The position numbers were made by a program, and so were the translations under genes. Shown here piece by piece: positions 32,914-41,171 of a stretch of DNA of 64,000 bases. Numbering within the stretch: position 1 is the first letter of the stretch; each line of letters begins with the position of its first letter. The stretch comes from Nocardia cerradoensis NBRC 101014. Its GTDB lineage: Bacteria; Actinomycetota; Actinomycetes; Mycobacteriales; Mycobacteriaceae. The notes below the pieces were generated by a model. The model ran no database searches. It was not told the origin of the DNA and saw only the letters and a list, made by a program, of their open reading frames with translations. The stretch is taken from contig NZ_BAFW01000005.1 of NCBI RefSeq assembly GCF_000308535.1, forward strand, positions 41,677 to 105,676, given 5' to 3'.

Positions 32914-34020
32914 TCAGGCCGATTCTTCGGTCGGCGCGGGCGTCCAGCGCTCGTCCACCTTCGCCAGCCGCCAGTAGGCGACCGCGACAACCCAGGCGAC
33001 GACGAACAATCCGACGATCGCGAATCCCGCGTTGTTGAGGTCGATACCGGAGATCCACTCCGCCACCGGACCGCCGAATCCGGTGTCGTCGTGCAGCACC
33101 TTGATCAGCTCGATCGAGCCGATGAACAGTGCCACCGCGATCGACAGGCCGGTGATGGCCAGGTTGTAGAAGATCTTGCGCACCGGATCGGAGAACGCCC
33201 AGTCGTAGGCGACGTTCATGAACAGGCCGTCGATCGTGTCCATCACACTCATCCCGGCCGCGAACAGCAGCGGCAGCACCACGATCGCGTACCAGGGCAG
33301 ACCGGCCGCCGCGCCGGATCCGGCCAGTGCGAGCAGCGCCACCTCGGTCGCGGTGTCGAAACCCAGGCCGAACAGCACGCCGACCGGATAGACGTGCACC
33401 GGCCGCCCCACCATCCGCATCACCGGCGCCAGCAGGCGTGCCAGGAATCCGCGCGAATCGAGCGCCGCCTCCAGCTCCGCGCGATCGTAGTGCCCGCTGT
33501 CGCGCAGCCGGCGGAACACGCGCCAGATCCCGATCAACGCAACCACATTGAGCAAACCGATCAGATACAGGAACGAGCCGGAGGCCACGGTCGAGATGGT
33601 GCCGAGTGTCCTGCGGGTCGGCGAGTCCTCGTCGACCAGCGTGCCCACCACGTGCGCACCCGCCACCACCAGCGCGGCGAGGACGAACACGATCGTGGAA
33701 TGGCCCATCGCGAACCAGAATCCGACCGATTTGGGGCGTTTGCCGTCGCTCATCAGCTTGCGCGTGGTGTTGTCGATGGCGGCGATGTGGTCGGCGTCGA
33801 AGGCGTGGCGCAGCCCGAAGGTGTAGGCGGTGATGCCCAGCCCGATACCGAAGACCTCGGTGCCGATGCGATAACCGTGCGGAGCGATCGCGCCGAACAG
33901 CAGGCCGAATCCGATCAGATGCATCAGCGCGACCACGCCGAGCAGCACCCCGGCCTCCAGCCAGTCGCGCCGGGACCAGTCCCGCAGGACATCGCGAAGT
34001 AGACGGCGACGAGAGGACAT
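32914..34020 (-). CDS. NiCoT-family nickel/cobalt transporter
   Basis: 368 residues from the ATG at 34018-34020. Signature RHAFDADHIAAIDNTTRKLM in helix 2 (about 68-87), LGFDTATEVALLAL, and LFAAGMSVMDTIDGLFM are the diagnostic motifs of HoxN/NixA permeases, with eight predicted helices. A cobalamin riboswitch in its leader points to cobalt, needed for B12, as the physiological substrate. Repression by B12 would stop cobalt uptake when the cofactor is plentiful. Confidence 0.95.
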   Translation of the reverse strand: MSSRRRLLRDVLRDWSRRDWLEAGVLLGVVALMHLIGFGLLFGAIAPHGYRIGTEVFGIGLGITAYTFGLRHAFDADHIAAIDNTTRKLMSDGKRPKSVGFWFAMGHSTIVFVLAALVVAGAHVVGTLVDEDSPTRRTLGTISTVASGSFLYLIGLLNVVALIGIWRVFRRLRDSGHYDRAELEAALDSRGFLARLLAPVMRMVGRPVHVYPVGVLFGLGFDTATEVALLALAGSGAAAGLPWYAIVVLPLLFAAGMSVMDTIDGLFMNVAYDWAFSDPVRKIFYNLAITGLSIAVALFIGSIELIKVLHDDTGFGGPVAEWISGIDLNNAGFAIVGLFVVAWVVAVAYWRLAKVDERWTPAPTEESA

Positions 34021-34055
34021 GGGCCCCAACCCTTCTGGGGAACCCGCGTCCCCGT

Positions 34056-34175
34056 CCGTGCGCAGCGACGAAAGGGGTCTGGCTGACAGCATGGGCTGAA
34101 CACAGTGGCGCGACCGCACCGGATTGACACCGGTTTCCCGTTCCCATCGCGAGAACTCTGCGGACTATACCAACG
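34056..34175 (-). ncRNA. Cobalamin riboswitch upstream of the NiCoT gene
   Basis: On the minus strand the leader has GGGAA(C)GGGAAACCGGTG, then AATCCGGTGCGGTC and the B12 box CGCCACTGT, followed by GTCAGCCAGACCCC: the conserved order of the AdoCbl riboswitch core. It ends about 36 bp before the NiCoT start, where a GGGTTGGGGCCC tract could pair with the upstream TTCCCC to hide the start. Boundaries are approximate. Confidence 0.85.
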
Positions 34176-34346
34176 AACGGCACCCGTGCGGCCACGGTCA
34201 TCGCAGGTCGCGGCGACGGGGCGAGAGGATTTACGGGCGATGAAATGTCGGGTATGCGCCCGTAAGCCCAGGAAATAGGGGAGACTCGGCGTAACACAGT
34301 CTGTAGTGCGACGGCTGTGTGCCGGGTACCAGTTCCACAGGGTCAG

Positions 34347-34374
34347 CGTTTCAGCAATGCCGTTTCAGCAATGC
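34347..34374. repeat. Perfect tandem 14-bp repeat
   Basis: CGTTTCAGCAATGC twice, back to back, 14-41 bp upstream of the DUF574 methyltransferase start. Confidence 0.85.
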
Positions 34375-34387
34375 CAGGGGAGCCTTC

Positions 34388-35221
34388 ATGTCGCAGTCTT
34401 CTGCCGCGTACCCGAGTGTGGTGCCGGTCGGGGTGGATACCGCTCGTGCCAGTATCGCGCGCGTCTACGATGCCGCGCTGAACGGCAAGGACAACTTCGA
34501 AATCGACCGTGAAGTGCTCGCCCAGGTGCGTGCCGTGGCCCCGCAGGTGAACGATCTGGCCTGGGCCAACCGTGACTTCCTGATCAGAGCGTGCCGATTC
34601 CTGGCCGCGCAGGCCGGGATCGACCAGTATCTCGACCTGGGTTCGGGGCTGCCGACCGCGGAGAACACTCATCAGGTGGTGCAGCGGATCCGGCCCGAGG
34701 CCCGGGTGGTCTACGTCGACAACGATCCGATGGTGCTGGCTTACGCCCGGGCGCTGCTCGAGGCGAATGCGCAGACCAGCATCGTCGCCTGCGACATCTT
34801 CCGCCCGCACGAGGTGCTCACCGACCCGACCGTGCGCGACGATCTGGACTTCTCCCGGCCGCTGGCGCTCTTCCAGATCGGGACCCTGCAGCACTATCTC
34901 GACGACGACGCCCCGGCCCTCATGCAGACCTACATCGACGCGCTGCCGTCCGGTTCGTATGTGGCGATCGCGCATTTCTACGATCCGGAGGACTCCGGTC
35001 CGGGCGAACTGGCTCGCAAGATGGAGGACAGGTTCGTCCACAGTCCGATGGGCAGCGGGCGATTCCGCACCCGCGAGGAGATTCAGGGCCTGTTCGACGG
35101 GCTGGAGATGATCGAACCGGGGCTCGTGCTGTGCGACGACTGGTGGCCGGACGGCCCGCGACTCACACCGCTGTCGGATGTGCGGCAGTGCATCCTGGGC
35201 GGCGTCGGTCGCAAGCCCTGA
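34388..35221 (+). CDS. SAM-dependent methyltransferase, DUF574 (Methyltransf_19) family
   Basis: 277 residues from the ATG at 34388 with AGGGGAG 5 nt upstream. IARVYDAALNGKDNFEIDREV, QYLDLGSGLPTAENTHQV (SAM loop), VVYVDNDPMVLAYARALL and FSRPLALFQIGTLQHY are the unmistakable landmarks of the DUF574 family, which is greatly expanded in Streptomyces and Nocardia, often next to XRE/DUF397 genes. Substrates are mostly unknown. It ends 1 bp before the stop of the convergent 2-oxoglutarate oxygenase gene. Confidence 0.93.
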   Translation: MSQSSAAYPSVVPVGVDTARASIARVYDAALNGKDNFEIDREVLAQVRAVAPQVNDLAWANRDFLIRACRFLAAQAGIDQYLDLGSGLPTAENTHQVVQRIRPEARVVYVDNDPMVLAYARALLEANAQTSIVACDIFRPHEVLTDPTVRDDLDFSRPLALFQIGTLQHYLDDDAPALMQTYIDALPSGSYVAIAHFYDPEDSGPGELARKMEDRFVHSPMGSGRFRTREEIQGLFDGLEMIEPGLVLCDDWWPDGPRLTPLSDVRQCILGGVGRKP

Positions 35222-35222
35222 G

Positions 35223-36227
35223 TCAGTACGCCCACGCGGGTGCGCCCGGGGCGATGCCGTGATGCAGTTCGGCGACGTCCGGATGGGCCCGGATGCGTGA
35301 TTTCCAGGCGTTCTGCCCGTAGGTGTCGAAAATCGGATTGTCCGGGTCGGTCGTGACTCCGCGTGCGGCCGCGGCCAATTCGGGCGGCAGCGGGAGCAGC
35401 GGTATGCGGGCGTCCAGCGCCGGATTCAGGAAATATGGGATCGAGATGCGGTCGGTGCCCGGTTCGGGGGCGAGTACGCGGTGCCGGGTGGCTCGCAGAT
35501 AGCCGCCGGTGGCCACCTCGAGCAATTCGCCGATATTCACGATGAAGGCGCCCGGAAGCGGCGGCGCGTCCACCCACTCCCCGGACGACAGTTCCACCTG
35601 CAGACCGTGCGAATCCGGTTCCACCAGCAGGAGCGTGAGTACCCCGGAATCCTTGTGCGCGCCGACGCCCTGGGGATTGTCCGGGTTGCCGGGATAGCGG
35701 ACCACCTTGATCAGGGTGGCCGGGCGGTCCGCGAACGCGGGATCGAAGAAGTCTTCCGACGCACCCAGTGCCGCGGCCCAGTGCCGCAGCAGGGCACGCC
35801 CGACCCGAGCGAGGGATTCGTCCCAAACACGGAGTGCGGGACGAAGTTCCGGAAGCGCCGTCGGCCAGAGATTGGGACCCTGCAGTCGCCAGTACCCCTC
35901 CGCCCCGGCGATCGCCTCGGCCTCCGGCCCGATATCGATCTGCTCGCGCCAGTCGACCCGGCCGTTGGTCAGCTCGCCGCCGAGTCGCGAATAGCCACGA
36001 AACTGCGGGCTGCGCAACTGACTGATCTCCTGCTTGGCCGCCTCCGGCAGCGCGAAGAACCGCCGGGCCAACGCCAGCAGTTCGGCGCCGCGCTCGGGTG
36101 CGACGCCGTGACCGACCAGATAGAAGAATCCGAATTCGTGTGTGGCCGCGCGCAATTCGGTGCGGAACCGCTGGGGATCGGAATCCGCGGTCGTCAGATC
36201 GAGTACCGGGAGTACGCGCTCGGTCAT
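35223..36227 (-). CDS. 2-oxoglutarate/Fe(II) oxygenase, isopenicillin N synthase-like family
   Basis: 334 residues from the ATG at 36225-36227 with AAGGAT 5 nt upstream. The N-terminal DIOX_N part has FGFFYLVGHGV and FRGYSRLGGEL; the double-stranded beta-helix core has the iron ligands in GVGAHKDSGVLTLLL (HxD, about 190-192) and GYLRATRHRVLAP (His, about 247), with RISIPYFLNP for 2OG binding. Oxidises a small organic substrate with O2. It is divergent from an orphan substrate-binding lipoprotein across two tandem palindromes, so both may serve uptake and breakdown of one compound. Confidence 0.9.
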   Translation of the reverse strand: MTERVLPVLDLTTADSDPQRFRTELRAATHEFGFFYLVGHGVAPERGAELLALARRFFALPEAAKQEISQLRSPQFRGYSRLGGELTNGRVDWREQIDIGPEAEAIAGAEGYWRLQGPNLWPTALPELRPALRVWDESLARVGRALLRHWAAALGASEDFFDPAFADRPATLIKVVRYPGNPDNPQGVGAHKDSGVLTLLLVEPDSHGLQVELSSGEWVDAPPLPGAFIVNIGELLEVATGGYLRATRHRVLAPEPGTDRISIPYFLNPALDARIPLLPLPPELAAAARGVTTDPDNPIFDTYGQNAWKSRIRAHPDVAELHHGIAPGAPAWAY

Positions 36228-36328
36228 CGCACATCCTTATCCTCGTTCGCGGGCGGCAATCCCCAGATCTACCGCATTCGCGCGGGTATCCGAAAGGGTT
36301 CGACTCGGCCGGAATGCAATCGCCGCAG

Positions 36329-36371
36329 CCGAATCGTCGTGATTCAGCCGCAACCGAATCGTCGTGATTCA
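36329..36371. promoter_or_regulatory. Two tandem copies of GAATC-N5-GATTC, shared operator candidate
   Basis: CCGAATCGTCGTGATTCA occurs at 36329-36346 and 36354-36371 (25-bp spacing, about 2.4 helical turns); each copy is an inverted repeat with identical spacer GTCGT. Located between the divergent oxygenase and lipoprotein genes. Confidence 0.6.
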
Positions 36372-36463
36372 AAGGGGAGGCTTCGCAATTCACACCCCCT
36401 AGGCTCGGCCGGGCCGACGCGCACCGCCGTGCCGTCGTGCGCAGTGTCGAGAGGAACTACCTG

Positions 36464-37507
36464 ATGTCCGGACGTATCCGCACCGCATTATCCGTATTCG
36501 CAGCCGGTACGGCTGCCGCTGTGCTGCTCACCGCCTGCGGCAGCGGAGGGTCCGCCCATACCGAGAACGGGGTGACCTCGCTGCGGTATCTCGGCTGGAC
36601 CGATCAGGTCACCATTCCGGAACTCGCGGAGAACCTCGGATTCTTCGACGGCAAGATCAAACTAGACTACGTCGGCAACACCATCAGCGGACCGCAGGAA
36701 ATCCAGACCGCCGCGACCGGGCAGATCGACTTCGGCGGGGCCTTCGCCGGTGCGGTCGCCAAGCTGGCCGGCGCCGGGGCGCCCATCACCGCGGTGGTCA
36801 ACTACTACGGGTCGGACGAAAAGTCCTTCCAGGGCTATTACACGCTCGACAACAGCCCGATTCGTACGGCCGCCGATCTGGTCGGCAAGAAGGTCGGCGT
36901 GAATACGCTCGGCGGCCAGAACGAGGCCGATATCCACGATGCGTTGAAAAAGGCCGGACTGAGCATCGACCAGATCAAATCGGTGCAATTGGTGGCGCTG
37001 CCGCCGCCGAATATCGAACAGGCGCTGCGACAGGGACAGATCGACGCCGCGGCATTGAACGGCCAGTTCCAGCAGCGTGCGGTGGCCAACGGCGGGGTGC
37101 GTCCGATCTTCACCGAACTCGACGAATACGGCGGTCCCATCAACGGCGGCCCCTACGTCTTCCGCAACGACTTCATCGCGAAGAACCCCGACGTGGTCCG
37201 CGCCTTCACCACCGGCGTCGCGAAGGCGATCGAGTGGGAGCGCAGTACGCCGCGCGAACAGGTGATCGCGAAATTCACCGAGATCATCAACGCCCGCCAC
37301 CGCGCCGGTGAGGACACCTCGACGCTGAAATACTGGCTGTCCGTGGGTGTTCCGGCCCGCTACGGCCAGCTGTCGGACGGGGACTTCACCCGCTGGCAGA
37401 GCTGGCTCGAGGACACCGGGGCCATCGATCACAAGCTGGATCCGAGCAAGTTCTACACGAACAAGTTCAACTCGCTGCTGCAGTCCTCGGACGCGTCCGG
37501 GAAGTAG
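36464..37507 (+). CDS. ABC transporter substrate-binding lipoprotein (SsuA/NMT1-like), orphan
   Basis: 347 residues from the ATG at 36464 with GAGGA 8 nt upstream. Lipoprotein signal: SGRIRTALSVFAAGTAAAVLLTAC with lipobox LTAC, then a Gly/Ser linker. The body (SLRYLGWTDQVTIPELAENLGFF, ISGPQEIQTAATGQIDFGGAFAGAVAKLAGAGAPI, LVGKKVGVNTLGGQNEADIHDALKKAGL, ALRQGQIDAAALNGQFQQ) is the periplasmic-binding type-2 fold of aliphatic sulfonate, nitrate and thiamine-precursor uptake. No permease or ATPase gene is adjacent, so partners must be encoded elsewhere. A strong hairpin ends the unit. Confidence 0.9.
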   Translation: MSGRIRTALSVFAAGTAAAVLLTACGSGGSAHTENGVTSLRYLGWTDQVTIPELAENLGFFDGKIKLDYVGNTISGPQEIQTAATGQIDFGGAFAGAVAKLAGAGAPITAVVNYYGSDEKSFQGYYTLDNSPIRTAADLVGKKVGVNTLGGQNEADIHDALKKAGLSIDQIKSVQLVALPPPNIEQALRQGQIDAAALNGQFQQRAVANGGVRPIFTELDEYGGPINGGPYVFRNDFIAKNPDVVRAFTTGVAKAIEWERSTPREQVIAKFTEIINARHRAGEDTSTLKYWLSVGVPARYGQLSDGDFTRWQSWLEDTGAIDHKLDPSKFYTNKFNSLLQSSDASGK

Positions 37508-37526
37508 CGCGCACGCACGTCGTGCC

Positions 37527-37560
37527 CCGGCGGGTCGGTAGCGGCGAGCCGACCCGCCGG
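37527..37560 (+). terminator. Terminator hairpin after the lipoprotein gene
   Basis: Perfect 12-bp arms (37527-37538, 37549-37560) with a 10-nt loop, 20 bp past the stop. Confidence 0.65.
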
Positions 37561-37579
37561 TACGGCATCATCGGTGCCC

Positions 37580-38848
37580 ATGAGCGACTCCGTGACCACC
37601 GGCGGCGCGCGCGGACCGGCGCACCGCCGCATCCCGATGACCGGCCGCGATCCCGACGAACCCGGCCGCGTGTCCTCACCGCTGGAGCTGCTGTTCGATC
37701 TGACCTTCGTGGTCGCGGTCGGCACCTCGGCGTCGTATTTCGCCGAGATGGTGGCCGACGGGCATGCGGGCAAGGCGCTGGTCGCTTTCGTGCTGGCGAT
37801 GTTCGCGATCGTCAACGCCTGGATCAATTTCAGCTGGTTCGCCTCCGCGTTCGACACCGACGACTGGCTGTACCGCGTGCTCACCATGGTGGTGATGATC
37901 GGCGTCGTGGTCTTCGCGCTCGGCCTGCCCGCGATGTTCCATTCGGTCGACGTGGGCGAGCACCTCGACGTGCGGGTGATGGTCGTCGGCTACATCGTGA
38001 TGCGGATCGCGATGGTGCTGCAGTGGTGGCGCGCCGGGCGGGAGTCGCCCTCCTTCCGGCACGTCGGTTACGGGAGTATCCGCTGGACGATCATCGCCCA
38101 AATCGGTTGGGTGATCATCGCATTCGTGCACATGCCGCTGCTCGTGGCCGGTGTGGGATGCGTACTGCTCGGCGTGCTGGAACTGCTCGTACCGGTGCTG
38201 ACCCAGGGCCGCGCGAGCGGCACTCCGTGGCATCCGCACCACGTCGCCGAACGCTACAGCCTGTTCGCCATCATCGCGCTCGGTGAGGGCGTGGTCGGCA
38301 CGGTCGCGTCCTCGGGCGGGCTGCTCGGCGGCCGCGACGGTGGAAGCTGGAGTCTCGACGCGATCGCGATCGTGGTCGCCGGCGTAGGCCTGACCTTCGG
38401 CATGTGGTGGGTGTACTTCACCACCCCGTTCGGCGAGATCCTCGTGCACCGCCGCAACCGCGGCTACCTGTTCGGATACGGCCACATCCCGCTCTACATG
38501 GGTATCGCCGGCGCCGGCGCGGGCCTGCACGTGGCGGGCCTGTCACTCGAGCACCACTCCCATATCGGCCCGGCCGCGGTGGTCCTGGCCCTGGCGCTGC
38601 CGGTCGGCGTCTACCTGCTGATGGTCTACCTGCTGCACACGCTGCTGCTGTCGGCGCCCGACCCGTTCCACATCCTGCTGCTGACCCTCACGGCCGTGGT
38701 CCTGGCCCTCGCGGTGGTCCTGGCCGCGTTCGGCGTCTCGATCTCCGTCTGCCTGCTGGTCGTGATGCTCTCCCCGTTCATCACGGTGGTCGGCTACGAA
38801 ACCATCGGCTACCGGCACCAGCGCGAGATGCTGGCGAATCTGGAGTGA
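37580..38848 (+). CDS. Low temperature requirement protein A (LtrA)-like membrane protein
   Basis: 422 residues from the ATG at 37580; a GTG two codons earlier is possible. VSSPLELLFDLTFVVAVGTSASYF is the LtrA (PF06772) opening, GTPWHPHHVAERYSLFAIIALGEGVV the central signature, and about 10-11 hydrophobic helices fill the rest. The family takes its name from a Listeria gene needed at low temperature; its biochemical role is unknown. The GEGVV helix with conserved Glu may be functional. Stands alone, convergent on the small repeat-tailed membrane protein gene. Confidence 0.92.
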   Translation: MSDSVTTGGARGPAHRRIPMTGRDPDEPGRVSSPLELLFDLTFVVAVGTSASYFAEMVADGHAGKALVAFVLAMFAIVNAWINFSWFASAFDTDDWLYRVLTMVVMIGVVVFALGLPAMFHSVDVGEHLDVRVMVVGYIVMRIAMVLQWWRAGRESPSFRHVGYGSIRWTIIAQIGWVIIAFVHMPLLVAGVGCVLLGVLELLVPVLTQGRASGTPWHPHHVAERYSLFAIIALGEGVVGTVASSGGLLGGRDGGSWSLDAIAIVVAGVGLTFGMWWVYFTTPFGEILVHRRNRGYLFGYGHIPLYMGIAGAGAGLHVAGLSLEHHSHIGPAAVVLALALPVGVYLLMVYLLHTLLLSAPDPFHILLLTLTAVVLALAVVLAAFGVSISVCLLVVMLSPFITVVGYETIGYRHQREMLANLE

Positions 38849-38890
38849 GCAGGATACGGTACCGGCCCACGCCTCGGGCCCGTCGCCGGT

Positions 38891-39205
38891 CTATCGCGGT
38901 CCGGGCGACCAATACGGCGTCTGCGACTGCTGGGCCGAACTCTGCTGGGCCGAATTCTGCTGGGCCGAACTCTGCTGCGGCGGGCTCCACAGCGGGACGT
39001 CCTGCCGCTGCGGCGGCGTCCACAGCGGGACATCCCGGTTCTGCGGGGGCGTCCACATCGGCAGGTCCTGGTTCTGCGACGCGACCGGCGCCGCACCACC
39101 CTGCCTTCGCCCGGACGTCTTGACCACACTGACGACCAGAAGAACCGCTCCCGCAATGAGGATGATGATCCCCAGAATCGCCACCAAGCCGATGAGTGCC
39201 GCCAC
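38891..39205 (-). CDS. Small membrane protein with Trp/Pro/Gln repeat tail
   Basis: 104 residues if begun at the GTG at 39203-39205 (TTG at 39209-39211 is an alternative; TACAAC upstream could be a -10 for a near-leaderless start). One N-terminal membrane helix (VAALIGLVAILGIIILIAGAVLLVVSVV) is followed by a basic stop KTSGRR and a tail of three 11-residue repeats (NQDLPMWTPPQ, NRDVPLWTPPQ, RQDVPLWSPPQ) and then SAQQ repeats, encoded by a 15-bp DNA repeat at 38933-38980. Function unknown; such tails often contact other proteins or membranes. Confidence 0.6.
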   Translation of the reverse strand: MAALIGLVAILGIIILIAGAVLLVVSVVKTSGRRQGGAAPVASQNQDLPMWTPPQNRDVPLWTPPQRQDVPLWSPPQQSSAQQNSAQQSSAQQSQTPYWSPGPR

Positions 39206-39330
39206 GAACAAAGTTGTAGCACAGGCAATTCCGATGGTCCCGGAAATGGGAAGCGAGCTCGTCCAAGGGATCGGGCCGTGGATGGTGAAATCTCCCGAAC
39301 CCGACCCCGATACGCATCCGGCAAAGCAAG

Positions 39331-39360
39331 AGGCCCTGACCAGTGGATTGGTCAGGGCCT
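39331..39360 (-). terminator. Terminator of the tRNA-Pro gene
   Basis: Perfect 12-bp arms (39331-39342, 39349-39360) with a 6-nt loop, 22 bp downstream of the tRNA 3' end on the minus strand. Confidence 0.75.
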
Positions 39361-39381
39361 CTGCCGTGTCTCCACACACGA

Positions 39382-39456
<75 letters not shown>

Positions 39457-39512
39457 TGAGTTGAGCCTGTCGTAGCTTACAGCAGGGGGGAGCGGATCAT
39501 TAAATCCGCTGG

Positions 39513-41132
39513 TCAGCGGGCAGGCAAGGGGCGGATGGTGGAGAGGATGCGCTTGGCGGTTTCCTTGTCCACGGACTTGTCCACGCCGGTGTCGGCGGCG
39601 ACGGTCATGACGAAGTTCCCGTTCTCGCTGGGGAAGGCGAAGGTGTAGACCGCGAAGGTCGTGGCGCAGCCGGGGGCCGGCGGGGGCGCGCTGCCGGTGG
39701 TCTCCACGAAGGCGCCGTGCAACTGCCCGTCCAGCGACACCATCGGCTGGGCGGGGGCCGGGGCGGCGACGGTGGCGTTCGACCAGCCGAACTTGGCCAT
39801 CCGGGCCCCGATATCGGCCGCGGCCGCGGCCGGGTCCGCCTGCGGAGACATGGTGAGGAAGGCGTTGGTCCGGGTGTAGTTCGGGCAGTAGTTCTTGCCG
39901 TCCTGCGCCAGGCCGGCGATTTCCAGCGGATTCGATCCCGAACCCCAGGCGGCGGTCCCGATCGGATCGACCTTCCACTCCGCGGGGGCGTCGTAGGCCG
40001 CACCGCGATCGAGGATCTGAACGACCTGATAGCCCGGAACCATCGGCGGGGGCGCGGCACCGGGCTGTGGCTTCGGCGCAGACTGCTGCGGCGCCGTCTG
40101 TTGCGGCCGCGACGGCGGTGGGGGCGGCTGGTTTCCGCTACTGAGCGCACTGACCATGGACGGCTTACCGGACCCCGCGGCGGCCGGCGAGCCGGAATGC
40201 CGGCTCGCGACCACCGCCACGGTCACGCCGATCGCCACGACGACCAGCACTCCGATTCCGCTGAGCAGCAGAGCTTTTCGTCGCCGCGGCTGCTGTTCGG
40301 CCGGTACCTGCGGCAGCGCGGTGTGCGGATGCTGGGCCGTCGGCGGTCCCCAGGACGCCTGCTGCGGCGCGGGGTGCGATCCGACCCCCAAGTGCCAATC
40401 CGGCTCGGGGCGACCGTTACCGTGCGGTGCCGAGAACTGTTGCTGGGAGGCGCTATTCGCGCCCGGCATCGCGCTGCCCGGCCACTGCGGCAGCCCGGAT
40501 CGGGCCCCGAAGGCGGTGGTGGGCGCATCGGTTCCGCCCGGCCCCGGCGGTGCGCCCGGTGCACCGGAATTCCACTGCCCGCCGAAGGGATTCGAGTGGT
40601 GTGGCCCGCCGGGCCCGCCGAAACCCTGCGGCGACGGCGCGAATCCGGGCGGCGTGCCCGGCGAGGACGCAGGAGCGTCGGGATAGTAGGGCGCCGACCC
40701 CTCCGGGCCGATAGGAGGCGCCTGGAAAGCCGTAGGGGCACCGGAATTCGGCTGACCGTTGCCGGAACCGGGGGCGGCATTCGGGCCGCGAGAGGCGTCT
40801 CCGGCGGCGCTGCTCTGCGGCGACCACGGATGGGGCGGCGAGGATTGTCCTCCGGCAGCGTCGTTCCCGTCGAACGGCGATCCGGGCGACCGGCCCGCGT
40901 CCGGCGCCGCGGGCTTCGCGGGCTCGGCCGGTGAGCCGGACCGTGCGGGTTCGGCAGCGCCGCCGGGAGCGGTAGGGGCCGAACCCGGCCGGGCCCACGG
41001 AGACCCTTGCGACACAGGGAAATTCGCGCCCGGCACCCGCCGGATCGCCAGTGTCGGCGGGGTCTCGTTCGAGTCGGGAGTGGGTTCTCGTCGCGCGGTC
41101 GGATCGTCGTTCCGCTCGAACCCACTGTTCAC
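39513..41132 (-). CDS. Proline-rich single-pass membrane protein with extracytoplasmic domain
   Basis: 539 residues from the GTG at 41130-41132, AGGGG 6 nt upstream. Residues 1 to about 275 are Pro/Gly/Ser/Ala/Gln-rich and disordered. A basic QPRRRKA precedes a single helix ALLLSGIGVLVVVAIGVTVAVVA (about 284-306), then a Pro/Gln linker and a folded C-terminal domain (about 360-539) with ILDRGAAYDAPAEWKVDP and two Cys (KNYCPNYTR, APGCATTF), probably a disulfide. The layout of disordered cytoplasmic head, helix and small outer domain is common among actinobacterial envelope proteins. No function assigned. The stop lies 56 bp from the tRNA-Pro gene. Confidence 0.82.
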   Translation of the reverse strand: MNSGFERNDDPTARREPTPDSNETPPTLAIRRVPGANFPVSQGSPWARPGSAPTAPGGAAEPARSGSPAEPAKPAAPDAGRSPGSPFDGNDAAGGQSSPPHPWSPQSSAAGDASRGPNAAPGSGNGQPNSGAPTAFQAPPIGPEGSAPYYPDAPASSPGTPPGFAPSPQGFGGPGGPHHSNPFGGQWNSGAPGAPPGPGGTDAPTTAFGARSGLPQWPGSAMPGANSASQQQFSAPHGNGRPEPDWHLGVGSHPAPQQASWGPPTAQHPHTALPQVPAEQQPRRRKALLLSGIGVLVVVAIGVTVAVVASRHSGSPAAAGSGKPSMVSALSSGNQPPPPPSRPQQTAPQQSAPKPQPGAAPPPMVPGYQVVQILDRGAAYDAPAEWKVDPIGTAAWGSGSNPLEIAGLAQDGKNYCPNYTRTNAFLTMSPQADPAAAAADIGARMAKFGWSNATVAAPAPAQPMVSLDGQLHGAFVETTGSAPPPAPGCATTFAVYTFAFPSENGNFVMTVAADTGVDKSVDKETAKRILSTIRPLPAR

Positions 41133-41171
41133 CGTGTACCCCTGCCTGATGTCGTGCCTCGGCACGCCACC

